Source: Sulfonitrofixus sp039714575 (GTDB lineage: Bacteria; Campylobacterota; Campylobacteria; Campylobacterales; Sulfurimonadaceae). From it: a stretch of DNA of 61,936 nucleotides. The DNA lies in NCBI GenBank assembly GCA_039714575.1, contig JBDLJE010000005.1, positions 1 through 61,936 of the forward strand, written 5' to 3'. Each line of letters opens with the position of its first letter. The stretch's first letter is position 1. Made by a program: the position numbers and the translations under genes. Shown here in pieces: positions 1 through 6,747 of the stretch. The notes beneath the pieces are model-generated. The model saw only the letters and a program-made list of their open reading frames with translations, searched no databases and was not told the DNA's origin.

Positions 1-647
1 GTCGGCAGTTCAAAGTCAACAAAGAGAAAAGCGATGGCTTCCGGTGCATCGACATAGGGTGCTGCTAAAAAAAGCAACAGGGGCATGACGGCACCACTTG
101 TCATAAAGGACAAGACAATGACACGGGCGTCGTAGATATGTTTGATCTTTTTGATGGTGGCATAGGCCGCCGCTGCAAGGAAACCGCCCAAGATACCGAG
201 AAAGTGTTCATAACTCAGTGTCAAACCGACAGGCTTGGTGATCAAAACAACACCGATAAAACCAACCAAAAGTGCCAAAACCCCTTTTTTGGAGAGGTGC
301 TCTTTCAGCAGGAAAAAAGCCAGTACCGAGACAAATAGCGGTGAGGTCTTATTCAAGGTTATAGCGATACCCAGCGGAATAGTTGTGATGGTGTAGAAAA
401 AGAGGATCATTGCACTAAAGCCGAGCAGACCGCGTAAGACGAGCAGGTGAGGTTGACCGCCGGGCAGTTTGGTCGGGGTGTGTTTGAGCATTATAAGTAA
501 AAAGAGGACACCCGTCAGGTTTCTGAAAAAGACGATCTCAAGTGCAGAGATGTCGTCGCTGAGTACTTTGGCAATGGCGCCGTTGAGTGCAGAGATAAGG
601 GCACTCACCAACATAAAAAGAACGCCTCTGTCGACCTTGCTTAACAT
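1..647 (-). CDS. DMT/EamA-family transporter, C-terminus cut by window edge
   Basis: This is an inner-membrane drug/metabolite exporter of the EamA (DMT) superfamily. It starts at the ATG at 647 and runs off the left edge, so only about 215 N-terminal residues are present. The reading frame is open throughout. It is strongly hydrophobic, with about seven predicted membrane segments. The start (MLSKVDRGVLFML) leads into a first helix, and the repeat-like segment ISALEIVFFRNLTG is typical of EamA half-repeats (family knowledge). The substrate cannot be read from the sequence. It points the same way as the EI24 gene upstream of it, with a 40-base gap. Full-length relatives have about 290-300 residues. 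Confidence 0.8.
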   Translation of the reverse strand, partial: MLSKVDRGVLFMLVSALISALNGAIAKVLSDDISALEIVFFRNLTGVLFLLIMLKHTPTKLPGGQPHLLVLRGLLGFSAMILFFYTITTIPLGIAITLNKTSPLFVSVLAFFLLKEHLSKKGVLALLVGFIGVVLITKPVGLTLSYEHFLGILGGFLAAAAYATIKKIKHIYDARVIVLSFMTSGAVMPLLLFLAAPYVDAPEAIAFLFVDFELP

Positions 648-687
648 CACAACCCCAAAATATTTTTGACATTGTAGCTAAGAGTGC

Positions 688-1485
688 TTAGGCTTGTGTC
701 GGTGCTTCTAACCGGGTCTGTTTATTACGCAAAACGGTATGGCTTAAGACGATGACGTTAAAGACCGGAGTGATCAGTGCAGCAAAGGGGATCATTGAGA
801 TGACATAGAGCACAACGGTGTTCATTCGGACCTTGTTGCCCTGGAAAAACATCATCTGTTTGAACTGCTCTTTTGTAAGAGCCGTTGTACCGACATCAAG
901 CAGATAGAATTTGTGAAAGAGGTAGTAGAACGGGAGGTTGATCGCAACGATATTGACAAGCGGTATAAAGTAGAACGGTATCAAAACGATCAGCAAAACA
1001 AACATAATGGCAACATACTTCAGTGAGTGAAAAAGCGTTGTTATGACATTGCCGTGACCTTCGAGCTCTACCTCAGGATAATGACGGGCCTGCAGCTCTC
1101 TCATGATCGCCGGGGTTAAAAAACCGATCACCAGTATGGCGGTAAAGATGGCGATGACAAACATAAACATCCCGCCGACAGTAAAGACGAAGAAGCTGAC
1201 CAGCCATGAGGTGAGGGAGTACGCCATCAAAAACTCCATGATGGCATTGCCACCGCTATAGACAACGTTGCTGCTCTCTGTATGGGTGATGCCGTTTTCC
1301 TGGGTCGTCTGCATTGACTCTATCTGAACAAAGCTCTCTTGCATACTGTCGAGCCCCGCATCGGCAGCTGAAAAGAAGAGGGCATACAGTACGATAACCG
1401 TAAAGAGAAAAGGGGCAAAGGCGTAGGTGAGCATCTTCTTGGTAAAAAAGTCTTGGACACTTATACTCCAAAGGTTCTGGTTCAC
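688..1485 (-). CDS. EI24 domain-containing (CysZ-like) membrane protein
   Basis: This is a 265-residue integral membrane protein with about five hydrophobic segments (near residues 18-40, 85-135, 160-190, 235-255). The arrangement matches EI24/CysZ-type proteins: a soluble loop after the first helix, then helical pairs. CysZ transports sulfate in some bacteria, but most EI24 proteins of this phylum are uncharacterised, so I do not assign a substrate. The start is a GTG at 1485 inside an ATGTGA overlap with the YtfJ-like gene, which implies translational coupling. It forms a two-gene operon with that gene. Confidence 0.7.
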   Translation of the reverse strand: MNQNLWSISVQDFFTKKMLTYAFAPFLFTVIVLYALFFSAADAGLDSMQESFVQIESMQTTQENGITHTESSNVVYSGGNAIMEFLMAYSLTSWLVSFFVFTVGGMFMFVIAIFTAILVIGFLTPAIMRELQARHYPEVELEGHGNVITTLFHSLKYVAIMFVLLIVLIPFYFIPLVNIVAINLPFYYLFHKFYLLDVGTTALTKEQFKQMMFFQGNKVRMNTVVLYVISMIPFAALITPVFNVIVLSHTVLRNKQTRLEAPTQA

Positions 1486-1994
1486 ATGTTCTCCTTGATG
1501 AGTCTGATGACCTCGTTGATCTGCTCACCTTCGACCTTGCCTTCGTGATAAAAAAGGACACTGCCCTCTCTGTCCAAGACGATGATGTCAGAGTTGTCGT
1601 CGGCAACACTCCATGCCTTTACAACATGTTTGTCCATATCTTTGACATAGATAGTGTGCGGGAACTTCTCCTGTTTCGACTTAAGCGCCGAGTTGATGGC
1701 GAAGTTCGGTTTCCAGGTCGCCGCCATGTTGATGATGGCGACAGAGGCGTATTTGGAGCGGTCGAGTTCAGCTGCTTTGACCGCGTCGCTGAGGTCGTTG
1801 TTCAGATCTTTTTCGTCAGGGTCGACATAAAAGAGGAGGTGCACCTTGCCTTTGAGCTCTGAACTTGACCAGACCTCGCCGGTAACACGTCCCCCTTTGT
1901 CTTCATCAAGCGTTACAGTCTGAAGGGTCTGACCGATCTCTACAGCGCTGAGTGAGAGGGAAAAGAGTAGGGAAAGTAGAAACATTTTGTTCAT
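1482..1994 (-). CDS. YtfJ-family periplasmic protein, thioredoxin-like fold
   Basis: This 170-residue protein has an N-terminal signal peptide (hydrophobic LLSLLFSLSLSA, cleavage near residue 17). The body resembles the YtfJ family, which has a thioredoxin-like fold but lacks the CXXC active site; no cysteine is visible in the mature part. The segments VHLLFYVDPDEKDLN and SDIIVLDREGSVLFYHEGKV correspond to the first strand-helix and the terminal hairpin of the fold. It begins at an ATG at 1994 behind AGGACAAAC. Its last codons overlap the start of the EI24 gene by four bases. The role is unknown; export to the periplasm is inferred from the signal. Confidence 0.75.
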   Translation of the reverse strand: MNKMFLLSLLFSLSLSAVEIGQTLQTVTLDEDKGGRVTGEVWSSSELKGKVHLLFYVDPDEKDLNNDLSDAVKAAELDRSKYASVAIINMAATWKPNFAINSALKSKQEKFPHTIYVKDMDKHVVKAWSVADDNSDIIVLDREGSVLFYHEGKVEGEQINEVIRLIKENM

Positions 1995-2048
1995 GTTTGT
2001 CCTTATGTATGATGCCTCAATAGTAGCTAAAAAAAGAAAATGTCTCTG

Positions 2049-2726
2049 TTAAACGATGGGAAAACACCACCCCTCACCTTTAGCTTCATCCGCAATACCG
2101 ACAGTCTCTCCGTCCAGTATTTTTGCTCCGGCATGGACGCAGAGAAGGGCATCGATCAGGTGCTCATCCATATCCATTTTTAGATTGAAACGCTTTAGAA
2201 TTGATCGAGGCTCTTTTTTATAATTTTCAAAATCAAGACTTTGCGCTATCTGCTTGGGGTAGACCTCATATATAGGGGTCTTTTTGCCTTTTACAGTGAT
2301 GTGAGGAAACTGATATTCGAAGTGATGCAGGAGTGCAACAGCACGTGCCGTCAGTCTGCCGATACGATCACCGGCCGGCGGCATAGGGCGCAGGCCAAAC
2401 GTTTTATAGATGTAATAGTCTGTATAGCGAAAGAGGTAAGGGTTGATGATCTCGCCCGTTCCTTCTCTTGCTATAGTGACCGTATGAGGGTCAAGCAGGG
2501 GACGCGGCAGGCTCAATGGTGCATCGATAGCAATGGCATCTATCTCTAAACGTTCAATGACGTCAATAATATAGTTTTGGCAGCCGAGATGATCTCTGTG
2601 TTTCGGCTCTTTAAACGCTTCGATGATCTCTACCTTACCGTCTGTCACTTCGGCATAGATATAGGCAGAATTACCGCTCATACAGCCGCCAAGGTCTATG
2701 CCCAATATTTTGTAGTCTCTTTGCAT
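2049..2726 (-). CDS. DUF429 domain protein (predicted RNase H-fold nuclease)
   Basis: This 225-residue soluble protein has the DUF429 pattern: an N-terminal RNase H-like strand ILGIDLGGC, a second acidic strand IDAIAIDAPLSLP, and a conserved R-RPMPPAGDRIGRL loop near the middle. DUF429 proteins are predicted to have an RNase H-like fold; their biological role is not established. It is divergent from the acylphosphatase gene, with about 59 bases between the two starts. No partner gene suggests a pathway. Confidence 0.75.
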   Translation of the reverse strand: MQRDYKILGIDLGGCMSGNSAYIYAEVTDGKVEIIEAFKEPKHRDHLGCQNYIIDVIERLEIDAIAIDAPLSLPRPLLDPHTVTIAREGTGEIINPYLFRYTDYYIYKTFGLRPMPPAGDRIGRLTARAVALLHHFEYQFPHITVKGKKTPIYEVYPKQIAQSLDFENYKKEPRSILKRFNLKMDMDEHLIDALLCVHAGAKILDGETVGIADEAKGEGWCFPIV

Positions 2727-2735
2727 GTAAAAGTG

Positions 2736-2741
2736 TATAAT
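2736..2741 (+). promoter_or_regulatory. -10 box for acyP
   Basis: A perfect TATAAT lies 45 bases upstream of the acylphosphatase start. It has no clear -35 partner, as is usual for sigma-70 promoters of this phylum. Confidence 0.5.
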
Positions 2742-2785
2742 AGATCATATAAATGGTACCTCTATGTGGTTATAAGGTTGTAAAG

Positions 2786-3055
2786 ATGTCTAATTATCGT
2801 TTTTTTATCTCAGGACGGGTACAAGGTGTTTATTATAGAGCCAATGTTGCAAAAAATGCCCAGAATGCCGGTTTTAGCGGTTATGTCAGAAACCTGGATG
2901 ATGGACGGGTGGAAGCAACGGTAAGTTGTGAAGAAGTGCGGCTAGAGATCTTTATAAAGATATTAAAAGAGGGCTCACCGAAAAGTGATGTGACCTCGAT
3001 CGATGAGCAGGTCATTGCTGAACTCTTCAGCGGTGATTTTGAAATATACTATTAA
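2786..3055 (+). CDS. acyP: Acylphosphatase
   Basis: This is an 89-residue cytoplasmic enzyme that hydrolyses acylphosphates. The family signature is clear: the phosphate-binding loop SGRVQGVYYRANV (catalytic Arg in GVYYR, usually GVxFR) and the second signature GYVRNLDDGRVEATV, which contains the catalytic Asn (VRN). I chose the ATG at 2786 because it gives the standard length; the open frame extends 11 codons upstream to 2753 but that extension has no family match. It is a single gene with its own -10 box, divergent from the DUF429 gene. Confidence 0.92.
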   Translation: MSNYRFFISGRVQGVYYRANVAKNAQNAGFSGYVRNLDDGRVEATVSCEEVRLEIFIKILKEGSPKSDVTSIDEQVIAELFSGDFEIYY

Positions 3056-3247
3056 AGGGTACCTCTAAAAACAGCCCTGAAAAACCCACTCAGCCTCAGC
3101 AATAGACATTCCCTTAGCTCTCTTTAAAAACAGTCTTGATTTAGTATTGAACTCTATAGATTGTCAAAATCATGTCTATTTTTTAGGCATAAAATAACAC
3201 TATTTATCGGCAATCCGGAGTACTATTGCATAAATTATAGAGCTGAT

Positions 3248-3272
3248 GCGGTAATACAAGTTCAGATACCGC
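3248..3272 (+). other. Hairpin in the leader of the siroheme reductase gene
   Basis: GCGGTA at 3248-3253 pairs with TACCGC at 3267-3272 around a 13-base loop. The hairpin sits just upstream of the ribosome binding site (GGAG at 3278). It may affect translation or mRNA stability. It matches no riboswitch class I recognise. The rest of the 230-base gap 3056-3285 is AT-rich with no gene. Confidence 0.3.
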
Positions 3273-3285
3273 TTGCTGGAGAGAG

Positions 3286-5199
3286 ATGATGGTTATATTA
3301 GAAGAAGCTTTTGAAAAACGCAGTGCCAAGGTCAACAAGATCGAAAAGATCAAAGTACTAAAAACGCCCGAAGAGGCGTATGCACAACTTGAGACCTATG
3401 CCCGTGACGGGTATGATTCGATCCCTGCTGAAGACCTCTCCTATTTTCTAAAATGTTTCGGTGTGTATGACCGTCCTCAAACGCCTAAACAGTTCATGAT
3501 CCGTGTCCGAATTCCAGGCGGTCAGCTTACCAATGAACAAGCGGTTGTTTTAGGCGAACTTGCACGCGACTATGGGCAGGACTATATTGACATCACAACC
3601 CGCATGCAGATCGAGTTTCGCTACCTCAATATTGAAGATATACCAACGATCTTCAAGCGTATGGCAGATGTGGGTCTCTCCTCTTATCAGACCGGTGTTG
3701 ACAACTTCCGTAACATTTTGAACGATCCTCTTGATGCAGACGGCATGGATGTCATCTTGCCGTCACAACCGCTGCTTGAAAAGTTGCAGGAGAAGTTCCT
3801 CTATAACTATGAGTGGATCAGCGTCCTGCCTAGAAAGTTCAACACCAGCGTTACCGGTGCGCTCTCCAACCGCTCGAACGCTTATGGTCAGGACTGCTGC
3901 TTTGTTCTGGCACAGAAAGACGGACGTTACGGCTATAATCTCTATCTGGGTGGTAAAGTCGGTCAGATCGCCAAAAGTGCAGACATCTTTTTAAAAGATG
4001 AAGATGAGGTCATGCAGGCGTATCAGGCGCTGATAGAGCTGTTCCGTGATTACGGGTATCGTGACAACCGCAACAAAAACCGTCTTTACTTTCTTATTCA
4101 AGAGGTGGGCATGGCAAACCTTGCTGCCGCTATCCGTGAAAGATCAGGCAAAGATCTTGATACTGCCGGAACGACCATGACCCAGATGGACTTTGCAGAC
4201 CCTGACCAGGGCAAGATCCAGCTTCGTAACGGTTCGTTCGCGGTGCATGTCGTTGTCCCATCAGGTATCTTCGGCGGTGAAGATCTTATCAACGCGGCAG
4301 AAGCTTCTGCAACGTATGGCGATGGACGCATCCGTTTTGATGTGGAGCAGAGCCTCTACCTGATGGGTGTAGAAGAGACGAAGTTGGAGGGGCTTTTCAC
4401 TCATAAACTTTTTGAAAAATATAAAAGTGTCAACACCCCGTACTTTAACCATATGATCGCTTGTGCCGGTACGGAGCACTGCCCGTTCGGTGTTATCCCC
4501 AACAAACCGGATGCCATAGATATGGCAAACTACCTGAGTGAGCATGTGCCGCTGGAAGATGCCCGTATCCGTATGTATTGGTCAGCTTGTGTCAAGGGTT
4601 GCGGTATTCATGGTGTGGCTGATGTTGGTTTTGAAGGGTGTAAGGCCAAGGTCGACGGTCAAAGCGAGTATGGTGTTCATATCCTGCTAGGCGGTAAGCT
4701 GACAGGTGAGGGCGAAGAGGGACATGCTGTTTTAAAGACCATTCCCGTACGTTTCGCACCACAGCTTGTCGCGCCGCTTATGCGTGAGTACAGACGTCTT
4801 AAAAAAGCAGGTGAGAGCTTTGAGCAGTTCAATGATCGTGTTTTGAACAACTACACCATGGCAGCTGTCGGTTTTATGATGCGTCTGAAAGCCTATCTGG
4901 ATCTTAACAACATTGAGATAGATTTTGGGTTCAGAGCTGATGTTCCAACCGGGAAATTTGAGCAGTTTGAGATCTTTGATTTCGGTAGAAAACTCTATTA
5001 CAGACTGTTGGAACAAGAGGCGTACCAAGCGTACGATATGTTTAAACCGACCTTGAAGTCGCATTTGGAGGAGCCTGTTAAAACTGACAGCACGATAGAC
5101 CAAAACCTTTCAGACATGATCTATAAGATGATCCATCCGGATGAAGCAAAGCGGGCAGAGGTCTTTACTGAACTCAATGCGTTTATTGCAATTTATTAA
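3286..5199 (+). CDS. Ferredoxin-type siroheme nitrite/sulfite reductase
   Basis: This 637-residue cytoplasmic enzyme performs the six-electron reduction of nitrite to ammonia or sulfite to sulfide. It shows the tandem NIR/SIR layout: an N-terminal ferrodoxin-like half-domain (about residues 75-140, TTRMQIEFRYL), the siroheme-contact motif NRNKNRLYF (about 265), and the 4Fe-4S/siroheme cysteines C393, C399, C435 and C439 (C-X5-C and C-X3-C, in CAGTEHC and CVKGC). The family usually has about 510-570 residues; here there is an extra C-terminal part after about residue 530. Two adjacent ATGs (3286, 3289) follow GGAG at 3278, and the second has the better spacing. It stands alone with no cys or nas neighbours, so nitrite versus sulfite is undecided. 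Confidence 0.85.
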   Translation: MMVILEEAFEKRSAKVNKIEKIKVLKTPEEAYAQLETYARDGYDSIPAEDLSYFLKCFGVYDRPQTPKQFMIRVRIPGGQLTNEQAVVLGELARDYGQDYIDITTRMQIEFRYLNIEDIPTIFKRMADVGLSSYQTGVDNFRNILNDPLDADGMDVILPSQPLLEKLQEKFLYNYEWISVLPRKFNTSVTGALSNRSNAYGQDCCFVLAQKDGRYGYNLYLGGKVGQIAKSADIFLKDEDEVMQAYQALIELFRDYGYRDNRNKNRLYFLIQEVGMANLAAAIRERSGKDLDTAGTTMTQMDFADPDQGKIQLRNGSFAVHVVVPSGIFGGEDLINAAEASATYGDGRIRFDVEQSLYLMGVEETKLEGLFTHKLFEKYKSVNTPYFNHMIACAGTEHCPFGVIPNKPDAIDMANYLSEHVPLEDARIRMYWSACVKGCGIHGVADVGFEGCKAKVDGQSEYGVHILLGGKLTGEGEEGHAVLKTIPVRFAPQLVAPLMREYRRLKKAGESFEQFNDRVLNNYTMAAVGFMMRLKAYLDLNNIEIDFGFRADVPTGKFEQFEIFDFGRKLYYRLLEQEAYQAYDMFKPTLKSHLEEPVKTDSTIDQNLSDMIYKMIHPDEAKRAEVFTELNAFIAIY

Positions 5200-5232
5200 A
5201 GCATAGAGTCCACCTCGACCTTTTATCCGATA

Positions 5233-5394
5233 CTACTTTGAAGGAGTCTCTTTAGCATCACCAGATAAGGTTTGAAATCTCTCTTTAATTTGTAGTTTGT
5301 GTCTCTCTAGCTCCCCGCTTAATCCAGCATTCAGATCTTTTATTGCTTTTTTATCTGTATCTTTTATCTCTTTTTTATTTTCAGGTTTACTCAT
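5233..5394 (-). CDS. Probable small charged protein, 53 residues
   Basis: This frame starts at an ATG at 5394, 7 bases after a good AAGGA ribosome binding site, and stops with TAG at 5233. The product is highly charged and Lys/Glu-rich (begins MSKPENKKEIKDTDKKAI), with no cysteine, no signal and no membrane segment; it is probably a helical or disordered protein. I recognise no family. The favourable binding site and a composition typical of real proteins support it, but it could be chance. It lies convergent to the siroheme reductase gene in what would otherwise be a 470-base gap. Confidence 0.45.
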   Translation of the reverse strand: MSKPENKKEIKDTDKKAIKDLNAGLSGELERHKLQIKERFQTLSGDAKETPSK

Positions 5395-5451
5395 TTCAGT
5401 CCTTTGTTTAGTTGAGCTAATTACTCTTGAATTGTTTCATTTTAAATCAAA

Positions 5452-5477
5452 AGGCGGCAATTCAGGTGAAGCCGCTT
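5452..5477 (+). other. GC-rich hairpin upstream of pyrH
   Basis: AGGCGGC (5452-5458) pairs with GCCGCTT (5471-5477) over a 12-base loop. A second, weaker pairing (CTACA with TGTAG) follows at about 5489-5514. The block is GC-richer than the surrounding gap. It could be a terminator for something, a small RNA or a leader; nothing decides between these. Confidence 0.25.
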
Positions 5478-5635
5478 CAAGCCGACCCTACAGCCACACT
5501 TTTGTCCGTGTAGTTTAGTATATCACAGACTTCTTTAGTTGAAAAAGCCTCTGTCTCTTGCTATTAACAATGATAGACCCTTGTGAAATGGATATCTGGT
5601 AAGTTATTCAAAGCACTTTTAAAGCAACTCTTAAG

Positions 5636-5641
5636 TATAAT
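5636..5641 (+). promoter_or_regulatory. -10 box for pyrH-rpoZ
   Basis: TATAAT lies 28 bases upstream of the pyrH ATG, preceded by an AT-rich stretch. It is the only strong -10 match before the operon. Confidence 0.55.
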
Positions 5642-5669
5642 CCAAAAATTTTAAATTACGAGGTATCGA

Positions 5670-6380
5670 ATGAGCTCTAAACGTGTTTTAGTCAAGTTCT
5701 CCGGTGAAGCTTTAGCAGGCGAGGATGGTCATGGTATTGATACTCAGATCTTAAAATATATCGCAAATGAGATCAAAACGCTGGTAGACAGCGGTATCGA
5801 AGTCGGTATCGTTATCGGCGGCGGTAACATCATTCGCGGTGTGACAGCGGCGCAAGACGGCATCATCCGTCGTACTGCCGGTGATTACATGGGTATGCTT
5901 GCTACGGTCATCAATGCTGTTGCAATGCAAGAAGCGTGTGAACATGCAGGCATGAAAGTCCGTGTTCAGACCGCTATCAAGATGGAGCAGATCGCCGAGC
6001 CGTATATTCAGCGCCGTGCGGTTCGCCACCTTGAAAAAAACCGTGTCGTCATCTTTGCAGCGGGGACAGGTAACCCGTTCTTTACAACAGACACGGCAGC
6101 GACACTTCGCGCGGTCGAGATCGGTGCAGAGATGATCATCAAAGCGACCAAGGTCGATGGTGTATACGACAAAGACCCTAACAGATTTGAGGATGCCGTC
6201 AAACTTGACACCATCTCATATGACCAGGCGATGACAGACCACATCAAAGTGATGGATGACACCTCTATCGCATTGGCAAAAGACAACGATTTGCCGATCA
6301 TCGTCTGTGATATGTTTAAAGAAAACAACCTATTAGAGATCATCCAAGGTGATCTTACTAATTGTTCAATTGTAAAATAA
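5670..6380 (+). CDS. pyrH: UMP kinase
   Basis: This 236-residue enzyme of the amino acid kinase superfamily phosphorylates UMP to UDP in pyrimidine nucleotide synthesis. Visible motifs are the N-terminal VLVKFSGEAL, the glycine-rich IGGGNIIRG, the loop RRTAGDYMGMLATVINA, and FTTDTAATLRAVEI in the UMP/ATP region. The length is standard for bacterial PyrH. It starts at an ATG at 5670 and is followed after nine bases by rpoZ, so the two are co-transcribed. Confidence 0.97.
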   Translation: MSSKRVLVKFSGEALAGEDGHGIDTQILKYIANEIKTLVDSGIEVGIVIGGGNIIRGVTAAQDGIIRRTAGDYMGMLATVINAVAMQEACEHAGMKVRVQTAIKMEQIAEPYIQRRAVRHLEKNRVVIFAAGTGNPFFTTDTAATLRAVEIGAEMIIKATKVDGVYDKDPNRFEDAVKLDTISYDQAMTDHIKVMDDTSIALAKDNDLPIIVCDMFKENNLLEIIQGDLTNCSIVK

Positions 6381-6389
6381 GGAAGAAAA

Positions 6390-6605
6390 ATGAGAACAGA
6401 AGAATTAACAGCAAAAGCACTTCAAACAGCTAACATCGACCCATACCAACTTGCGATCGCAGTTGCAAAACGTTCAGAGGACCTTTTAAACGGTGCCAAA
6501 AGCAAACTTAACGTTGACCTTAAGACGATGAAGGCGGCAGACCTTGCTCTTATGGAGATCGCAGAAGGTGTTGTAAGCATCAAGGGCTTTGTAGACAACG
6601 ACTAA
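6390..6605 (+). CDS. rpoZ: RNA polymerase omega subunit
   Basis: This 71-residue protein matches the omega subunit, which helps assemble and stabilise the beta' subunit. It has the typical central segment YQLAIAVAKRSEDLLNGAK (ASKRA-like helix) and a short C-terminus. The ribosome binding site is AAGGAAG before the ATG at 6390. It sits between pyrH and the rel gene, similar to the rpoZ-spoT linkage of many proteobacteria. A hairpin follows directly. Confidence 0.95.
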   Translation: MRTEELTAKALQTANIDPYQLAIAVAKRSEDLLNGAKSKLNVDLKTMKAADLALMEIAEGVVSIKGFVDND

Positions 6606-6610
6606 CCATG

Positions 6611-6627
6611 ATGAGGTTTCGCCTCAT
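6611..6627 (+). terminator. Weak terminator after rpoZ
   Basis: ATGAGG (6611-6616) and CCTCAT (6622-6627) form a 6-bp stem with a 5-base loop, followed by an imperfect T-rich run. It separates rpoZ from rel, which has its own -10 box downstream. Confidence 0.5.
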
Positions 6628-6692
6628 TTCCCTCTTACTTTTCAGATAATCATACTCCATCTTTTTAATCATATTTTTTAATCTACCCCTGC

Positions 6693-6698
6693 TATAAT
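6693..6698 (+). promoter_or_regulatory. -10 box for the rel-tyrS operon
   Basis: TATAAT, preceded by periodic T-tracts, lies 49 bases upstream of the rel ATG at 6748. T-rich upstream DNA in place of a -35 box is a known trait of sigma-70 promoters in this phylum. Confidence 0.55.
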
Positions 6699-6747
6699 TC
6701 GTATACATTTTTCCAAAATTTAAATATTTATGTGTTCAAGGATCAGA

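Noticed and set aside
1256..1609. Long frame across the EI24/YtfJ junction on the minus strand
   Set aside because: It overlaps two well-supported genes in another frame and has no family-like sequence.
3056..3285. Possible riboswitch before the siroheme reductase gene
   Set aside because: Only one small hairpin is visible, with no conserved junctions of known riboswitch classes.
4098..5103. Several long minus-strand frames inside the siroheme reductase gene
   Set aside because: They are mirror frames of a well-conserved coding sequence and have no ribosome binding sites.
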